DNA of 64,000 nt from Irpex lacteus (taxonomy: Eukaryota > Basidiomycota > Agaricomycetes > Polyporales > Irpicaceae), in the NCBI GenBank assembly GCA_001986395.2, contig MQVO02000008.1, positions 992,001 through 1,056,000 of the forward strand. Direction: 5' to 3'. Position 1 is the first letter of the stretch, and the number at the start of each line of letters is the position of its first letter. Positions 41,118-52,320 of this stretch are shown piece by piece. Below the pieces are notes generated by a model. The model was given only the letters and a program-made list of their open reading frames with translations, did not search any database and was not told the origin of the DNA. The position numbers and the translations under genes are program-made.

Positions 41118-41194
41118 ACCAAAGCGCCCAAGTGCGCAAGCAACTTATACCGGCTGCTTCAGAAGGTTGTGGGTTCAACTCCCCTTCAGGCCAC
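41118..41194 (+). other. tRNA-like segment in element 3, plus strand
   Basis: It has CTTCAGAAGGTTGTGGGTTCA with a B-box-like GGTTCAACTCC (41172-41182), an end AGGCCAC and then ATTTT. The 5' half is too diverged to fold. The same 3' half occurs on the minus strand at 41483-41556. Confidence 0.45.
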
Positions 41195-41482
41195 ATTTTA
41201 TAAGTTGCTCAATTCTGATCATGTAGTGCTGAAAAAATACCGTAAAATGGGCAATATAATGTATTGACATGGTTGTATATTTGATATAATTTATTATTGT
41301 GTATATATCACTCAATTCACAATATATGGTTAGGTACATTAAGATAGTAGCTAACCTGAGTATCATCATACTATGCCCCATATAACGTGATAGTAAAATT
41401 TCAAATGTGGTAATGGATTATTCGTGCATTTAATAAAATTTTATAAAACATGATAGAAGAAAGGAAAAGGTAAAACAAAAAA

Positions 41483-41556
41483 GTGGCCTGTGAGGGATTG
41501 GAACTCGCAACCTTCTGAAGATGTATGTAATCATGCTTAACCAATCTAGGCAAAGT
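41483..41556 (-). other. tRNA-like segment in element 3, minus strand
   Basis: On the minus strand: an A-box-like TAGATTGGTTAAGC (41535-41548), then CTTCAGAAGGTTGCGAG, a B-box-like AGTTCCAATCC (41495-41505), an end AGGCCAC and a T-run. Both internal Pol III boxes are visible, but the acceptor stem does not close, so it is a tRNA-derived sequence. Confidence 0.5.
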
Positions 41557-41734
41557 TAGCGGAAGCAAAATGTTTGAGGTGGCTAGATTGGTCAATACTG
41601 TTTAGTAAGCAATTCAAAGCTTAAACAAGTAGTCAAATCATATAAATCATATAATTTTGTCAATAAACTGGTTCCTGCAGGATGATATGCTCAATGATCA
41701 CATGCTTTCTTCAAATAGCTGAAGAGAGCAGTGG

Positions 41735-41885
41735 TATAGGCACACCGCTTTTTGCGCGCTTATTTTCCTTTTTTGCCGTTTTGAGATAATGTCACATGAC
41801 ACAATTATGTGCAAGCGTCAAAACTGGAAATATGGTTTCTGGACCGGATTTTGCTCAGGATTCTGAATATGAGCTCAGAATGTTA
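41735..41885 (-). repeat. Shared module, reversed copy in element 3
   Basis: GCGCGCTTATTTTCC, ATGTCACATGACAC, GGACCGGATTTTGCTCAGGA and TTCTGAATATGAGCTCAGAA match, in reverse, the module of the other elements and the left arm of the palindromic element. Confidence 0.75.
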
Positions 41886-42103
41886 GTATCTGTCGTAGTT
41901 CAGGAGATATTTGGCAAAGATTGACTATTGTTTGTATTCCTGACACCTGTTGAGGTTCGAACAGCATCATTTGTGAATATCAGCAAAGATACATTGTGGT
42001 ATCATGATTCCTACACACATATGCTGTGTCTGTCCACCTTACAGGTTGTACAATTAGAACTTGAAAAATGTATATTTTAAGTTTGTGATATTTGTTTGTC
42101 TCA

Positions 42104-42327
42104 TACTGTATATTTCAGCGCTGAGCGGATGAGATGCGAAGCGGCTGTGACACTGGTATGTTAGCGGATGGAATACATGCCCCACAGGGGTGGAAAAATC
42201 GAGTAAAATTCGAAATATATTGTCACAAGCAGATGATCGCCGAGCAACATGTGACAGCGACTCTTTAGCAATGGGGATGAGCTGGCTGTGACATGTGACA
42301 ATCCACTCAGCGCTGAAATATACAGTA
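42104..42327. mobile_element. 224-bp MITE, TA-flanked, inside element 3
   Basis: Terminal inverted repeats TACTGTATATTTCAGCGCTG and its reverse complement, at least 22 bp and perfect. The outer TA on each side would be a TA target duplication, as for Tc1/mariner elements. The interior is non-coding. Confidence 0.82.
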
Positions 42328-43000
42328 ACAACAGAATGAATTTGATTTAGTCCTTTGAATGTGAAAATATAAGGCTACACTGGTTTTGTTGATCACTTAC
42401 TTTTGTTTTCACAGATGTAGCAGTCTTTATGTCTCTCTATCAAGATTGCATCTTAACAAGTACTTTGTTAACTATCTCAAAGTGTTTCAAATGCCGCTCA
42501 GGAATCGTTACCTGCCACTTGATGGCCACACTCCCACAAGTAAATTTACCACAAGGCTTAGTGCGAACGGATGTAAGAGATCAGAAGATGTATGTTCGCA
42601 CCAGGGATACATTTACCTCAACACAGCCATTGCCGTAGCTATCTCTCACCGTTGTCCAGTGGATACATGCAGCTCGATATTGAAGCGATCAGGATCGTGA
42701 GGAATGCAGCGTTCGCGCACTACAGCAACGAATATCGTCCGAGATGAAGTGAATCTGAAAGATGACATATTAACCACAAAGACGTATGTATAACAAATTA
42801 AGGACGCACCGTCTCATAGTTATTGTCAGCAACGATATGACGCTCCATCGCACGCGGCGTATCTGCACCTATCATAGAACGGATCCATGTTGAAGAGGCA
42901 CTCGATGATGGTTGTACTGGTGCTGGTAGCTTCGAGTAGTAGCATGCTATTCTCTTCGAGAGATGAGTTCCTATTATTGCCCGCTGTAGGATTCAATCCG

Positions 43001-44194
43001 AGCATTCATGATATTAGCTACTTGCCTACTATGTGTTCGAGGAGTCAAAATTGGGTGAGCTGTAGACCGAAGCAGCGACCTATGGTGTGCGACAAAATCT
43101 TGGCTTGACTCGGAGGACGCATCTATTCTATGTGCTTGACCGTCGCTATCTAGTTAAGAGAACGACTAATAAGTCTGACGTAGATTGAAGAAAAACAATG
43201 TACATACCCTCGGTAACAACAACGTCTTACAGAATCCGTGCTAATGGTCTGTAGTGGCAGTCGATGTCAAGGCGATCGAGGTGGCTGATCCAAATCCAAT
43301 CAAGAACTGTGAACATTCTCGGCACCGATGTGGTATATGATATCTGATTGCCAAGGATGCGATGAGGAAATATACTAGTAATTATGGGCAATATATGTAA
43401 GTATCGGATAATCCTATGCGTAGAAAAGAAATCACCGTAGCAACCCTTAGCTTCTTCACAGCGGTATGTGCTTACGTTTGGGGACTTTGAGAGGCGACGG
43501 TGAGTTTGGTATTGGCGACGATACTCACACTACCACGTAAGGGGTGGGTCATGACAAGACGAGTTTAGAAGGCTAGAATATGAGCCACAGGAGATAGCAA
43601 ACATAGATTTGATTACGCACTTTCCAGTCTTCACGGCCCCTCTGGTCTAACACAAGCCCTTCCACGACCAGCAGGGAAAACCTCCCACCCTAATGTGTAC
43701 CTAATGAGCATTGAATTGATCCTAGTTATCGAAAATAGTGCATTAGTAGATTTAGTTATAACATAGACGGAAAAAGAAAGGTACCTAACCTAGCCGGGCT
43801 AGTGCAGGACTAATCAGTGGGATCTATTACAAATCACAACTTGCAAAGCAATAAATTCTACTTTAGCAGCGCAGCACTAGTACAGGAATAGTACAGGAAT
43901 AGCACGCAAGTCAAGCTAAAAATGATATATGCATTGGAGGAATACTACAACATGGTGCTAAGCAATGTCTGATGTAACAGAGCGAGTGAAGGGCGGAGTG
44001 GAGGAAGGGAACAGTGTGGCGGGGTAAAGCTACACTACTGGAAAGGAGGAGGGAAGGGATATTTGGGCGCACGAGCACATTACTTACTGAGAGCCAACTG
44101 ATGGTAATTGCATGTACAAGAATTTGCGGAGGACAGCGTTACCTGAAACAAGTATCAGTGGCGTGAAAAGAAAGGCTGCTTGCACCTACTATAT
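43001..44194. other. Unassigned intergenic DNA
   Basis: The first 300 bp have weak similarity to the 5' flank of pseudogene P2 (near 51900-51980; words such as GTCGAGGTGGCTGATCC), so the duplicated block extends beyond the gene. From 43400 to 44190 I see nothing I can name. Confidence 0.4.
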
Positions 44195-44446
44195 TCAAAT
44201 TTTCCTCACCAATGGTGGCGAGCGCGGTGAGAAGTTGTCACGGGGCTTGGGCCAGTTGTCAAAGAGAGCGGTGGAACGGAAGGCATAGTAGCCCCATTTG
44301 TAGGTGGAGGAGACAAATGCGCCTACAACTTGAAAGCCAATAATATTGAGGAAGGCGACAACGAAGGCGGTGGTTATGATGTTGGAGAGGGAAAAGTCAG
44401 CGGCGTCGGAAAGCTTGAGGAGGGGGATGAATAGGATACAAACCAT
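44195..44446 (-). pseudogene. Membrane-protein fragment, possibly HSP30/MRH1 opsin-like
   Basis: An 83-residue frame with a hydrophobic helix (SNIITTAFVVAFLNIIGFQV) followed by GAFVSSTYKWGYYAF. A helix followed by S(S/T)YKWGYF is, as I remember it, typical of the fungal opsin-like HSP30/YRO2/MRH1 family, which sits in the plasma membrane. The rest of the family (other helices) is not found nearby, and the sequence after STALFD loses the match. It could be an exon of a decayed gene or a different membrane protein. Confidence 0.3.
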
Positions 44447-47400
44447 TAAATGGACCGCACATACTACGTCAACAACACATCAACATGACATCAGCTTTGA
44501 CGCATGCACAACATCGAGAGATAAAGAGTAGACATACCACAATGGTCCTATCTTCTCATGGCCGAATTCTCGTCACCGTCACTAATGTCGCCAACTCCGC
44601 TCTTGCAGTGTATCTTTGCAGCTCTATTATTCCTTGAAGGCTTCCATGACTCTTCGAGCATAGGCGAAGCTCGTCATACCTCTGTGCAATGAGCATAGTG
44701 AGTCCTAGGCATACCAGTGGAGAGTGCAAGAGACACGTACTGAAAAGAAGCAGTCACGAGTATCTTAGTGAGAGAGGCTGTGCATCCAAAAGCCGTATGG
44801 TACCGTGCCGTCGTGCATCATGTGCCATATAGAGCGAGCTCGCTGTTGCAGACGACAAGGTACCGGCTGCGCCGACTAAGCTCGGCGTGGTCGAGGATCT
44901 CTAAGCGGGCATATTGGGGTACGAGTCTTGTGAGGAGCTAAGGAAGGTTGAATGATAGCGCATACGTAGGTGTGGCTTATACCCACCGACGGGGCAAAAG
45001 AGAGAGATGGTGGTGGTAGAGCGAAGAGTCCCGGATAAGAGTTGCGGATGTGAACGGGCTGAGAAAGCGCTCTGTTGCACTGCCCAATAAGGCAGTTGTG
45101 GAGAGCGCCTGTCACATGCGTGCGAAACTCTGGCTGGCAGGCTGCAGTCGTTTCCATCATTTTTCTATCCATCAACTCTTACCAAGTCCGTTCTCTCACC
45201 GACCAGCATGCATAGAACACACGACACAAAAATGTCTCGCTTCAATTAGTGGATCACTAGGGGATATTGGTTTGAGTCCTTTGCTAGGCTAAAATTAGTG
45301 ACGAATAGTGACGCTAGAGTGACAAGTGCTAGATTAGGCCTGGTAAGCGAGGGAGGTTTTTCCTGCTGACCGCGCTTCCTAGTGTCAAACAATGTTAGAG
45401 AAGGAATCCGATAGGGGTTGTGCTTGGGCTCGTGGCTCTGGACGATAGTACTCCTCTAGTGATTGCCAGTGACCGCTGCTTAGGCTGGTATTCTCTGTAC
45501 CAGTGATCCTAGACATGTGATGTGGTCCAGTCGAAATTTGTCCTACAGCTGCACGGCAAGAGGCTGTGAGATGAGCGTGTAGGCCGCGCTTGCAAGAGCG
45601 TAGGCTCTTGACCAGCCTCTAATAAACCTCGTACCTCAGAATAGACAAGAGCGTGCTTGTGTGCGACTCGGAAGGGCCTACGATTAGAATGCGTCGACTT
45701 CAGCGACGAGAGGACCTGCTGAGTATTCTATGTACATATCTCTCTTACCTCGTCAAAAGAAATACCTACATGTACAGTTAGCCTCAGAGTGTCCATGGTG
45801 TCCAAAGCCGTGGTCGTGGTTGAGGGGGTCATGATTTGATCGCATCTTGATCTTTGTCGGGCTAGCGCTGAAGTTGATACGAAGGCGCCTACCGAATAAC
45901 TCTGCTTTCCAAATTCCGGCTGCGAGTCTGTCGCGTTCTTTCTCGAGCTCCAGCAACAATCTAGGTCGTAATACAACGCTGGTGGAAAAGGAGAAATGGG
46001 AGCACAATGAATTCGAGATAGGGTAGTGGTAGTGAGGGCGTCATGGTGCGTACCGGAGAACTTTTTTGAGTACAGGAGGCTGGCGCCGCTGGCGGTGACA
46101 GAATTATGGTACATACGCGAGTCGTTTCCTTCATACGTCACACTACGCTAAGACAGCTATCGCTCATGAAGATATAGTTCACACCGGTATGACTAACCTG
46201 CACTGCTAACAGACGGGGATAGCATGAGAATTCGAATGGCTTGTATCACAAGCTGACAACTGGAGTGTCTCATGTATGCCCCCACGATCGAACCAAGGCT
46301 CTTCTCTGATCTCACTGCTCCCATTGGACGGAGAAGTACGGTATGTCCCCTACATCGTTGCAAACGAGTTGTTATCGGCTGACGGGTTTTATTCAGTCAT
46401 ATACTAACCTCATGCATAGCATCCTCCTACATCGACTTAAGTTACCGTATAACAAAGCGTGTACGACGATGTGGCGGTGACCTGTCAATCTCAACTTCTA
46501 TCAAGTCTTCTCAAGATCCTGCCGAAAGTCAAACTTCGAAGGCTCGTGGTCCTATACATCTTATCCTCACGTTTTAGCTAACTTGACAGATTCTGCGCTA
46601 TACAGCAAATTCGTTCGTTCTATCCAGTTAACGATGACAGAGCTTTCACGTCCTCATCCACCTACTGGCTAATCGAATCGTGGAGCATCGACTTCGGAGA
46701 AAACGACCTGATTCATAACAACATTCAATGCAATGCGGGATGTACGAGAAGACGTGGCACTGGTGAATGTTTCATCTTAACCGCCATCCAGTGCCAAGTG
46801 ACTACTTCTGGCCGGTTACCGTCGGACTACAACGCTGGGATATACAGGGTAAGGTCCTTGCGCCACGGCCCTTCCATCATGATCATAGTGATCTTACGGA
46901 ATCTGTCAGATACTATGTGGGCGATTGCATGAAAGGACGTCCACCCTGGCATGTTCTTTGCCATGCATGGCTCATTCACTTCACATGGATATCCTCCGTG
47001 TACGGAGAAGTTTCCAGCGCGCCAGGTAACTTCAACACGCCTTCATTTCGGATGCTCAAACTGGACGTGCTCATACTCAAGTGGACCGTAATGCTTCAAG
47101 TTCAGGTCGCGTTTTTGGCGCAGTGCGCTTATCTCACAGGACCCAAGCCATCGCTCCGAGTACAGTATCAGCTATCGCTATTGGAGTCGGTACTGCGTGG
47201 AACCGGAACGCTGTGGAGGTTATGAATCTCGAAGGCGGTGTTTGCGTCGCTGCTATACATACGCTTGCCTTCTTAACCTCGTCTAAATCACCTATACTAA
47301 CGCTGTGTCCCGTTCTAGTTATCCGAAGGAAGTTTACCCTGAGGACGACCTAAACAGGTTAAATGTATGTGATGCTTACCTATCCACTGCTAGTGGCAGC

Positions 47401-47494
47401 AGGCGGTAATGTCACTACTGCCAGTGGTCCATCGAAGTGTATCTTTTCATCAAGATACGTATCATCCCTCAGCGCAAGTCAGGGCTCAGTGCAT
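44447..47494. other. Long stretch without a gene I can support
   Basis: Scattered short frames only. A possible plus-strand coding remnant lies at about 46540-46720 (SYPHVLANLTDSALYS; AFTSSSTYWLIESWS), faintly like a secreted glycoside hydrolase, but the frame changes and I do not call it. At 47090-47330 a 90-codon frame (IGVGTAWNRNAVEVMN) is open but unrecognised. Confidence 0.4.
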
Positions 47495-47505
47495 TATATA
47501 TATAA
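47495..47505 (+). promoter_or_regulatory. TATA box of DUF6533 gene D2
   Basis: TATATATAAG lies about 80 bp upstream of the D2 ATG. D3, D4 and D6 also have a TATA-like word 95-130 bp upstream. Confidence 0.45.
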
Positions 47506-47579
47506 GCTACAGCGGACATCTCAAATGTCATAAAGGCTGTCACATCTTCTCCCTAGTTCATTCACGTTGTCCAGTGCCG

Positions 47580-49378
47580 ATGTCTTCCGCTGCAGCGCTG
47601 CAAGAGAAGTACGCAACTTCGCAGCATTTGAGAGGCTATACACTAACGATCGTGTTTAGAGTTGTGTCCGGTTATATCGATACCTCTGCCAACGGTACTG
47701 AGACGTCCCTTCACTCTCGTAATTCATTATCTTACATATTCCATACAGTTTTGTTCCTGTACGAAAGCGTAATCACCTTCTGCGAGGAAGTCGACGTGAT
47801 ATGGCGTCGGAAATGGAGCACTATGACCTGTATATATGTGCTTACACGATACTTTACGATTGCGCAAAGCATTATGGCCTTTTCTCCGTACAATATCCAG
47901 GTAAGATATATTCAAAGAGCTCCGTTCCAGTATCTTAGCTCATATTTGAAAATTGTAGCCTTGGAGGTATATTACGTTCGATGTCCTGCCAGTGATATAT
48001 AGCCTCTGACAACTGTTACAGCTGTAAAGCCATCGTCTACGCAGGTGACGTTAGCACTTTGATGTTGTTTTTGTGCTTCGCGGGCATGTTCATTCTCTCA
48101 GTGCAGATGCATAACAGCGTGCTGATAAGTTGTTCCCACACAGCATTTTCTGCATTGCGTGTTTATGCACTATTAGCCGGCTGGCGCATTATCGCCGGAC
48201 TAGTCTTTCTACTCAACCTGGTGCCCTTTTCCACAAACATGGTAAGAGTGGATATCTACTAAGATGAGATCTAAACAATTGTGTAACAGTCAATCAGTTC
48301 GGCTTTATCATAGCAAAAATACTTACGGGTATTGGACTCTGCCGACAGTTCAACACTCCATCTCGGAGTCTTGGATTAGTGTAAGTCTCCATGCTAAATC
48401 GTGTCACGTCGATGAATAACACACTTGTGTAGTAGTAGGTGCACTTCTGTTTTATAGGACCTGTCCTGCATTAATGAATGTAGTGTCATTGGTCTCCCGG
48501 ATATCTGTCATCACCGGTGATGTTCTTGTTCTTGTAGTCACTTGGACGAAGACGGCTCGACTGTATAGGGAAGGACGAAGAATCAAAATGAGCACCCCCC
48601 TTGCAACATTGCTTATTCGTGACGGTGCGGTAGCCTATTTAGTGTCAGCTCTCACTATATCGTTTACACTGCTTACAGGAACATTACACTTCGTGTACGC
48701 TTATCCATCCGCTCATTGATCCCTCCTATGATATAATGCATATTAAATAGTATACTTTTGGTAATCAATGTACTTGAAGTATTCGGGGAAAATCTGGTAA
48801 GCTCTCCGCCTTCTTCCTCTGGTAGCCGACTCATAACTTACCACTATGTGTCATAAGCCAATTCTAGTCGGCTTAAATGCTGTCGAGCCTTTCTTTGGAG
48901 TGTCAGTTTCCTTTCCATAGCTGATTACCGAAACACCAAATTTCCAACCGCATACGATTATCTTGTAGATTACCATCCATCATTGTATGCCGCTTCATCC
49001 TCAAACTACGGCAGGTCAAGCCCGCTGGCCATTCCGGTGTCTCTAGCGACCAGTTGCATAGCCGATTCGTCGGTGACATGGGCGAGTCTTTACGATTCGA
49101 TGGAGATGAAGAGGAAGACGACCAGTTCGAAGCAAGTGTGCCTACAGTGATCGCCGAGCCCGAATCATCTGAGCTCGCCACAGCGGTCTCTAACTTATGC
49201 GAGGCGCACAGCGATGGAGTCATAGACGGTGTCCCGCTGGACTTGGACGCACTGGAGGTGAGATTTGGCCTCTGAGCAAATTTTCTTGTCCATCATCACC
49301 TCGTCTACCGATGAACTTGAATATCACGTACTTACTCGTTGCTCTACTTAGATCCCGCCGGCCCACCACGATGTGTGA
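47580..49378 (+). CDS. DUF6533 family membrane protein, copy D2
   Basis: A multi-pass membrane protein of unknown function. Exons 1-3 (47580-47608, 47660-47694, 47749-47900) give MSSAAALQE, SGYIDTSAN, then the DUF6533 core VLFLYESVITFCEEVDVIWRRKW with a helix after it. Later exons give FSALRVYALLAGWR with helix GLVFLLNLVPF, then SRISVITGDVLVLVVTWTKT with an Arg-rich segment, a short exon, LLVINVLEVFGENL, and the long C-terminal exon (49000-49258: CRFILKLRQVKPAG, RFVGDMGESLRF, acidic tail). A tiny last exon IPPAHHDV ends at TGA 49376-49378. Introns are 50-100 bp with GT-AG borders. No in-frame stop was found in the exons I could place, so it may be functional. Exons between 47990 and 48480 are approximate. 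Confidence 0.75.
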
Positions 49379-50347
49379 CCTCAAATAAGACTATGACTAT
49401 ATAGAAATGAATAGACGAATATTCTTACCGCTGACATGTGCTCGTCCCTTCTTCCGAACTCTTTTTCGATATTTATAACCGTGTATGTAGAGGCACTTCG
49501 ATGTGTAACTTCAAGGCCTCATGCAAAAACGGAGTGAGCAATCGAATAATGTCGGTGCTTGCCGCTGGTATACATCTTTATGCTCCTTCCCCGCCCTGAA
49601 CTCAGATCTTCCTCATTCGTGTTACCTGTCCTCTTATAGTTATTGCTATACCTATATGTATTTGTGGCTGTCTCGTCCTACTAGATATGTAGTGCTCTCG
49701 AGTCGTAGCTGCTCGAATTGCAACCTATTCATCTCTCTTCACGTTAACTCTACGATTTATTACCTTCAAGTCTCACCCCCAATCTACTAAGGCTCCTCAC
49801 CATCGAAAGTGATACTACGTATAACTTTTGCTTCATACAGACCGGTCATATGCGAGAACAACCTCATTAGGTACTCACCGGACCCACAGAAGAGACGGTT
49901 ATTAGTGAAATTAAACATGTCACGGTCTCGCATTGCACGCTCATTGAGATTGTCTGAGAGAGGAAACACTCCCTGGGTCGCTCTCGCATCCCAGCTGGTG
50001 AGAGAGCCGCAGCGACGAGGATCGTGGTCCTATCCACAGGTGTCAGGCCGACGTAGTACGACTACCAATGGATAATAAACGAGCCTGAAAGCGTTCGAAT
50101 CCCGCAGAGTGCACTTCCATAGCACAGAGTCTCCAGTCATGACGTGGCTGAATCGACTTGCGGAAGACATCTCATAAGGGTAGAGTGAGTGTGCAAGGTT
50201 ACGAGAGAGAGAAGACTTACAACCACAATCGACGATGCCAGGATACACCATTGGCAATGGATAGGACTCCACCACATCGCTTCACGTTCAGCTAAGGTCC
50301 ATCGCCTCTCCCCCGACCGGCATGACCTCTTCTTCATTGATAGTCCA
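49379..50347. other. D2 3' flank with a spare last exon, then unassigned DNA
   Basis: At 49490-49509 a second terminal exon is visible: acceptor TGTAG, then RHFDV and TAA, matching the last exon of D1. The next 150 bp match the D1 3' flank. From 49800 to 50300 I see open frames in both strands but nothing I recognise. Confidence 0.5.
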
Positions 50348-51650
50348 CTACCTCACCTCCTCCTTGAACACCGTAATTCCCTTCCTAAACACGTACCACC
50401 TCTCCTTCACCCACTCGTCCGGCTTGACAAAGTTCATGGGCATTTCCGTACCGGTGGCGATGATAACGCAGACGTCGACGTTGAAGCCGGATCCGAGCTC
50501 GTTGAAGATACTGGCGGAGATGGTGTGAGCGACGGGTTAGAGGGGTTCTTCTCTCTGTTACCGAGAGCATGAATACGGGAGGATATACGTGCTAGAGAGA
50601 AAGATGATGTACCTCGAGGTTGAGACATTGAGAATGGAAGACAGCCATTGCGGCGAATGAGCCGGAGCCCATCGTCACGTAGCGAAGCTTTTACATTGAG
50701 CCGTGAGAATGGATTCGAGAGTTATGGAACTGTGATGTCTACGCCATCAAGGACGAGGTCTGTGACAATGTGACCTTGGTATCTATGTTCGACAAAATAC
50801 AATAAGGACAAAGATCAGTGAATGTAAGGGATATATGCACGCACCAGAAAAGCATTCACTTCAGCACGGTCATTCCCGTGACTACTCTGGGCTTTCTTCT
50901 GGTCGTAAGTGCGTGAAACTCACCGTTTGAGGCGATGAGGACGGTGGTAAACTACCTGCAAAATAACAGCGTATGCTGTCTAATATGGAGTGGTTACATT
51001 AGTATATAACTCACTAGCAATCACCCGTGCACTGCACGGGAATTAGACTGAGAAGATGCAGAGGGTCACGGTGTTCACCGCGTGAACTTCGACAGAGGAC
51101 AATAAATACAGCGCCCGTCCCTGCTGGCCTCGTTTGTTCATGAAGCAGAATACTGTGACTTTGCGTTGTAGAAGCGGACGGAGCATGTGCAGCTGTAGGA
51201 GTGTCGACCCGCCGCGAGGGGCTAGAAGAACGAACACAACCGGAAGGAAAGTTCGAGTAGTGTGACGTCACACGTTCAATGTGGGAAACATGGCATGTTC
51301 CAGCCAATGATAAGATGTGATAGAAAAGCCAGCCACCAATAGAAAGCCGTGTTTATCTCAACCAATCGCGACGCGTAGAACGCGGTGGAGCGACCGCGAC
51401 CCTCTTTATATTGTGGAGGATAAGCGTGCATGAACTGTATCGCTTTGTGCGCGCACCTTTACACAGCTCTTGTCGGCGACGATGGGTCCTTCCATGGCAC
51501 GCGTATCTGCACACAACACCATTCCATCCCTGAGAGAGATCAGACGATGGTTTTACCTGTGCTGGTGTCACGCCGCGGTCCGACACTAGCAGAAATTGGT
51601 TTCTGTCATCGTTCTTCATGAGTATAATAACTTCCGAGAGTTCACGGTAC
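50348..51650 (-). pseudogene. Proteasome beta-2 subunit (PUP1/PSMB7-type) pseudogene P2
   Basis: Clearer than P1. Minus-strand order: propeptide NDDRNQFLLVSDRGVTP and TSTGKTIV (51546-51620), where the catalytic Thr-1 position of TTIVG is Lys; after a shift, [16 protein letters not shown] (near 51480); MTVLK, stop, MLFW (near 50880); a block GHIVTDLVLDGVDIT, then HSHGSM, stop, KLRYVTMGSGSFAAMAVF (50640-50790); and SASIFNELGSGFNVDVCVI to a C-terminal VFKEEVR and stop at 50348. The exon for SSNIELH is missing; 51010-51350 holds unrelated sequence. Thr-1 loss, two stops and shifts show that it is dead. Confidence 0.8.
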
Positions 51651-52290
51651 TTATTGACTACCCACCTATATGAGCTCGAGAAGTCAAGATCCCATGAGTT
51701 GTAGACTGAAGCAACAACCCCTGGTGCTCGTAATGCAATATATGCGTCGAGACCTTTGCTTGAGATCACGTCCATTTGGAGAGCTTCAGCGTCGTGATGA
51801 TTATACTGTACGACTGATAAGTTGAATGTTGTGTGAAGCGAGGCCATGTATATGCCTCATGCGAGTCATAACATAGAGAATCCGTGCGAGTGGTTTGTGG
51901 TGGCAGACGACGTCGAGATGGTCGTCGTTGGCGTAGCGGTCGAGCTCATCGTCACTTGGTCGCCGTGGTTGATCCCATCAATGATTCGGATCTCGGGCCA
52001 GGAGACTGAAGCGGCAGCAGGCGCCTACTCACCAAACCTTCTCTGCTTGGTTCTGCACATATATACGTGTCTCTTTAACCTCCAAATTGCAGTCGAATTA
52101 ATAGAAGAGCACGAGTTTTTGATGCCCGTTACATGTGCTTCCCAAACATAGGTGAGTCGAACAGTATACCTCACGTTTGGGTCGAATACTCAGACACTAC
52201 TTACGGTTTCAACAGCCTACTACTGAGCATACCGATCTCAGCTATAGGTTTCCCGTACACGCATGCAATGAACTTGGACTAAGCACTCTG

Positions 52291-52320
52291 GAGAGTGCAA
52301 TCTGTGTTAATTGCACTCTC
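52291..52320. repeat. Hairpin, 11-bp stem
   Basis: GAGAGTGCAAT, an 8-nt loop, then ATTGCACTCTC; perfect stem. Confidence 0.85.

Larger units (their letters stand above)
40791..42540 (+). mobile_element. Non-autonomous Helentron-like element, copy 3 (plus strand)
   Basis: It starts TTACGATTCCTGAG and ends GCTCAGGAATCGTTACC, hairpin GCCACTTGATGGC, CTCCCACAAG, followed by T. It is 1.75 kb, opposite in orientation to the other copies. The interior differs from copies 1 and 2 except for a reversed copy of the shared module (41735-41885), two tRNA-like segments and a 224-bp MITE. It lies inside proteasome pseudogene P1. Confidence 0.8.
40500..43000 (-). pseudogene. Proteasome beta-2 subunit (PUP1/PSMB7-type) pseudogene P1
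   Basis: Decayed exons of the trypsin-like catalytic subunit of the 20S proteasome. From 5' to 3' on the minus strand: propeptide and mature N-terminus near 42885-42995 (NNRNSSLEENSM ... ATSTSTTIIECLF; the Thr-Thr-Ile start is kept); 42809-42868 (ADTPRAMERHIVADNN, family pattern ADTRAT-GPIVADKN); 42612-42690 (NIELHVSTGQR, stop, ATAMAVLR, stop); 40640-40690 (MALTAVFELQ, family pattern LAAMAVFE); near 40540 (AGILN). Stops and shifts are frequent, and the element at 40791-42540 splits it. It cannot make a working subunit. Confidence 0.7.

Noticed and set aside
41118..41556. Functional tRNA genes
   Set aside because: Internal boxes are present but the acceptor stem does not close and the anticodon arm is unclear.
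46540..46720. Possible glycoside hydrolase (GH12-like) remnant
   Set aside because: The resemblance rests on two short pieces in one frame with a stop between; no catalytic Glu context seen.
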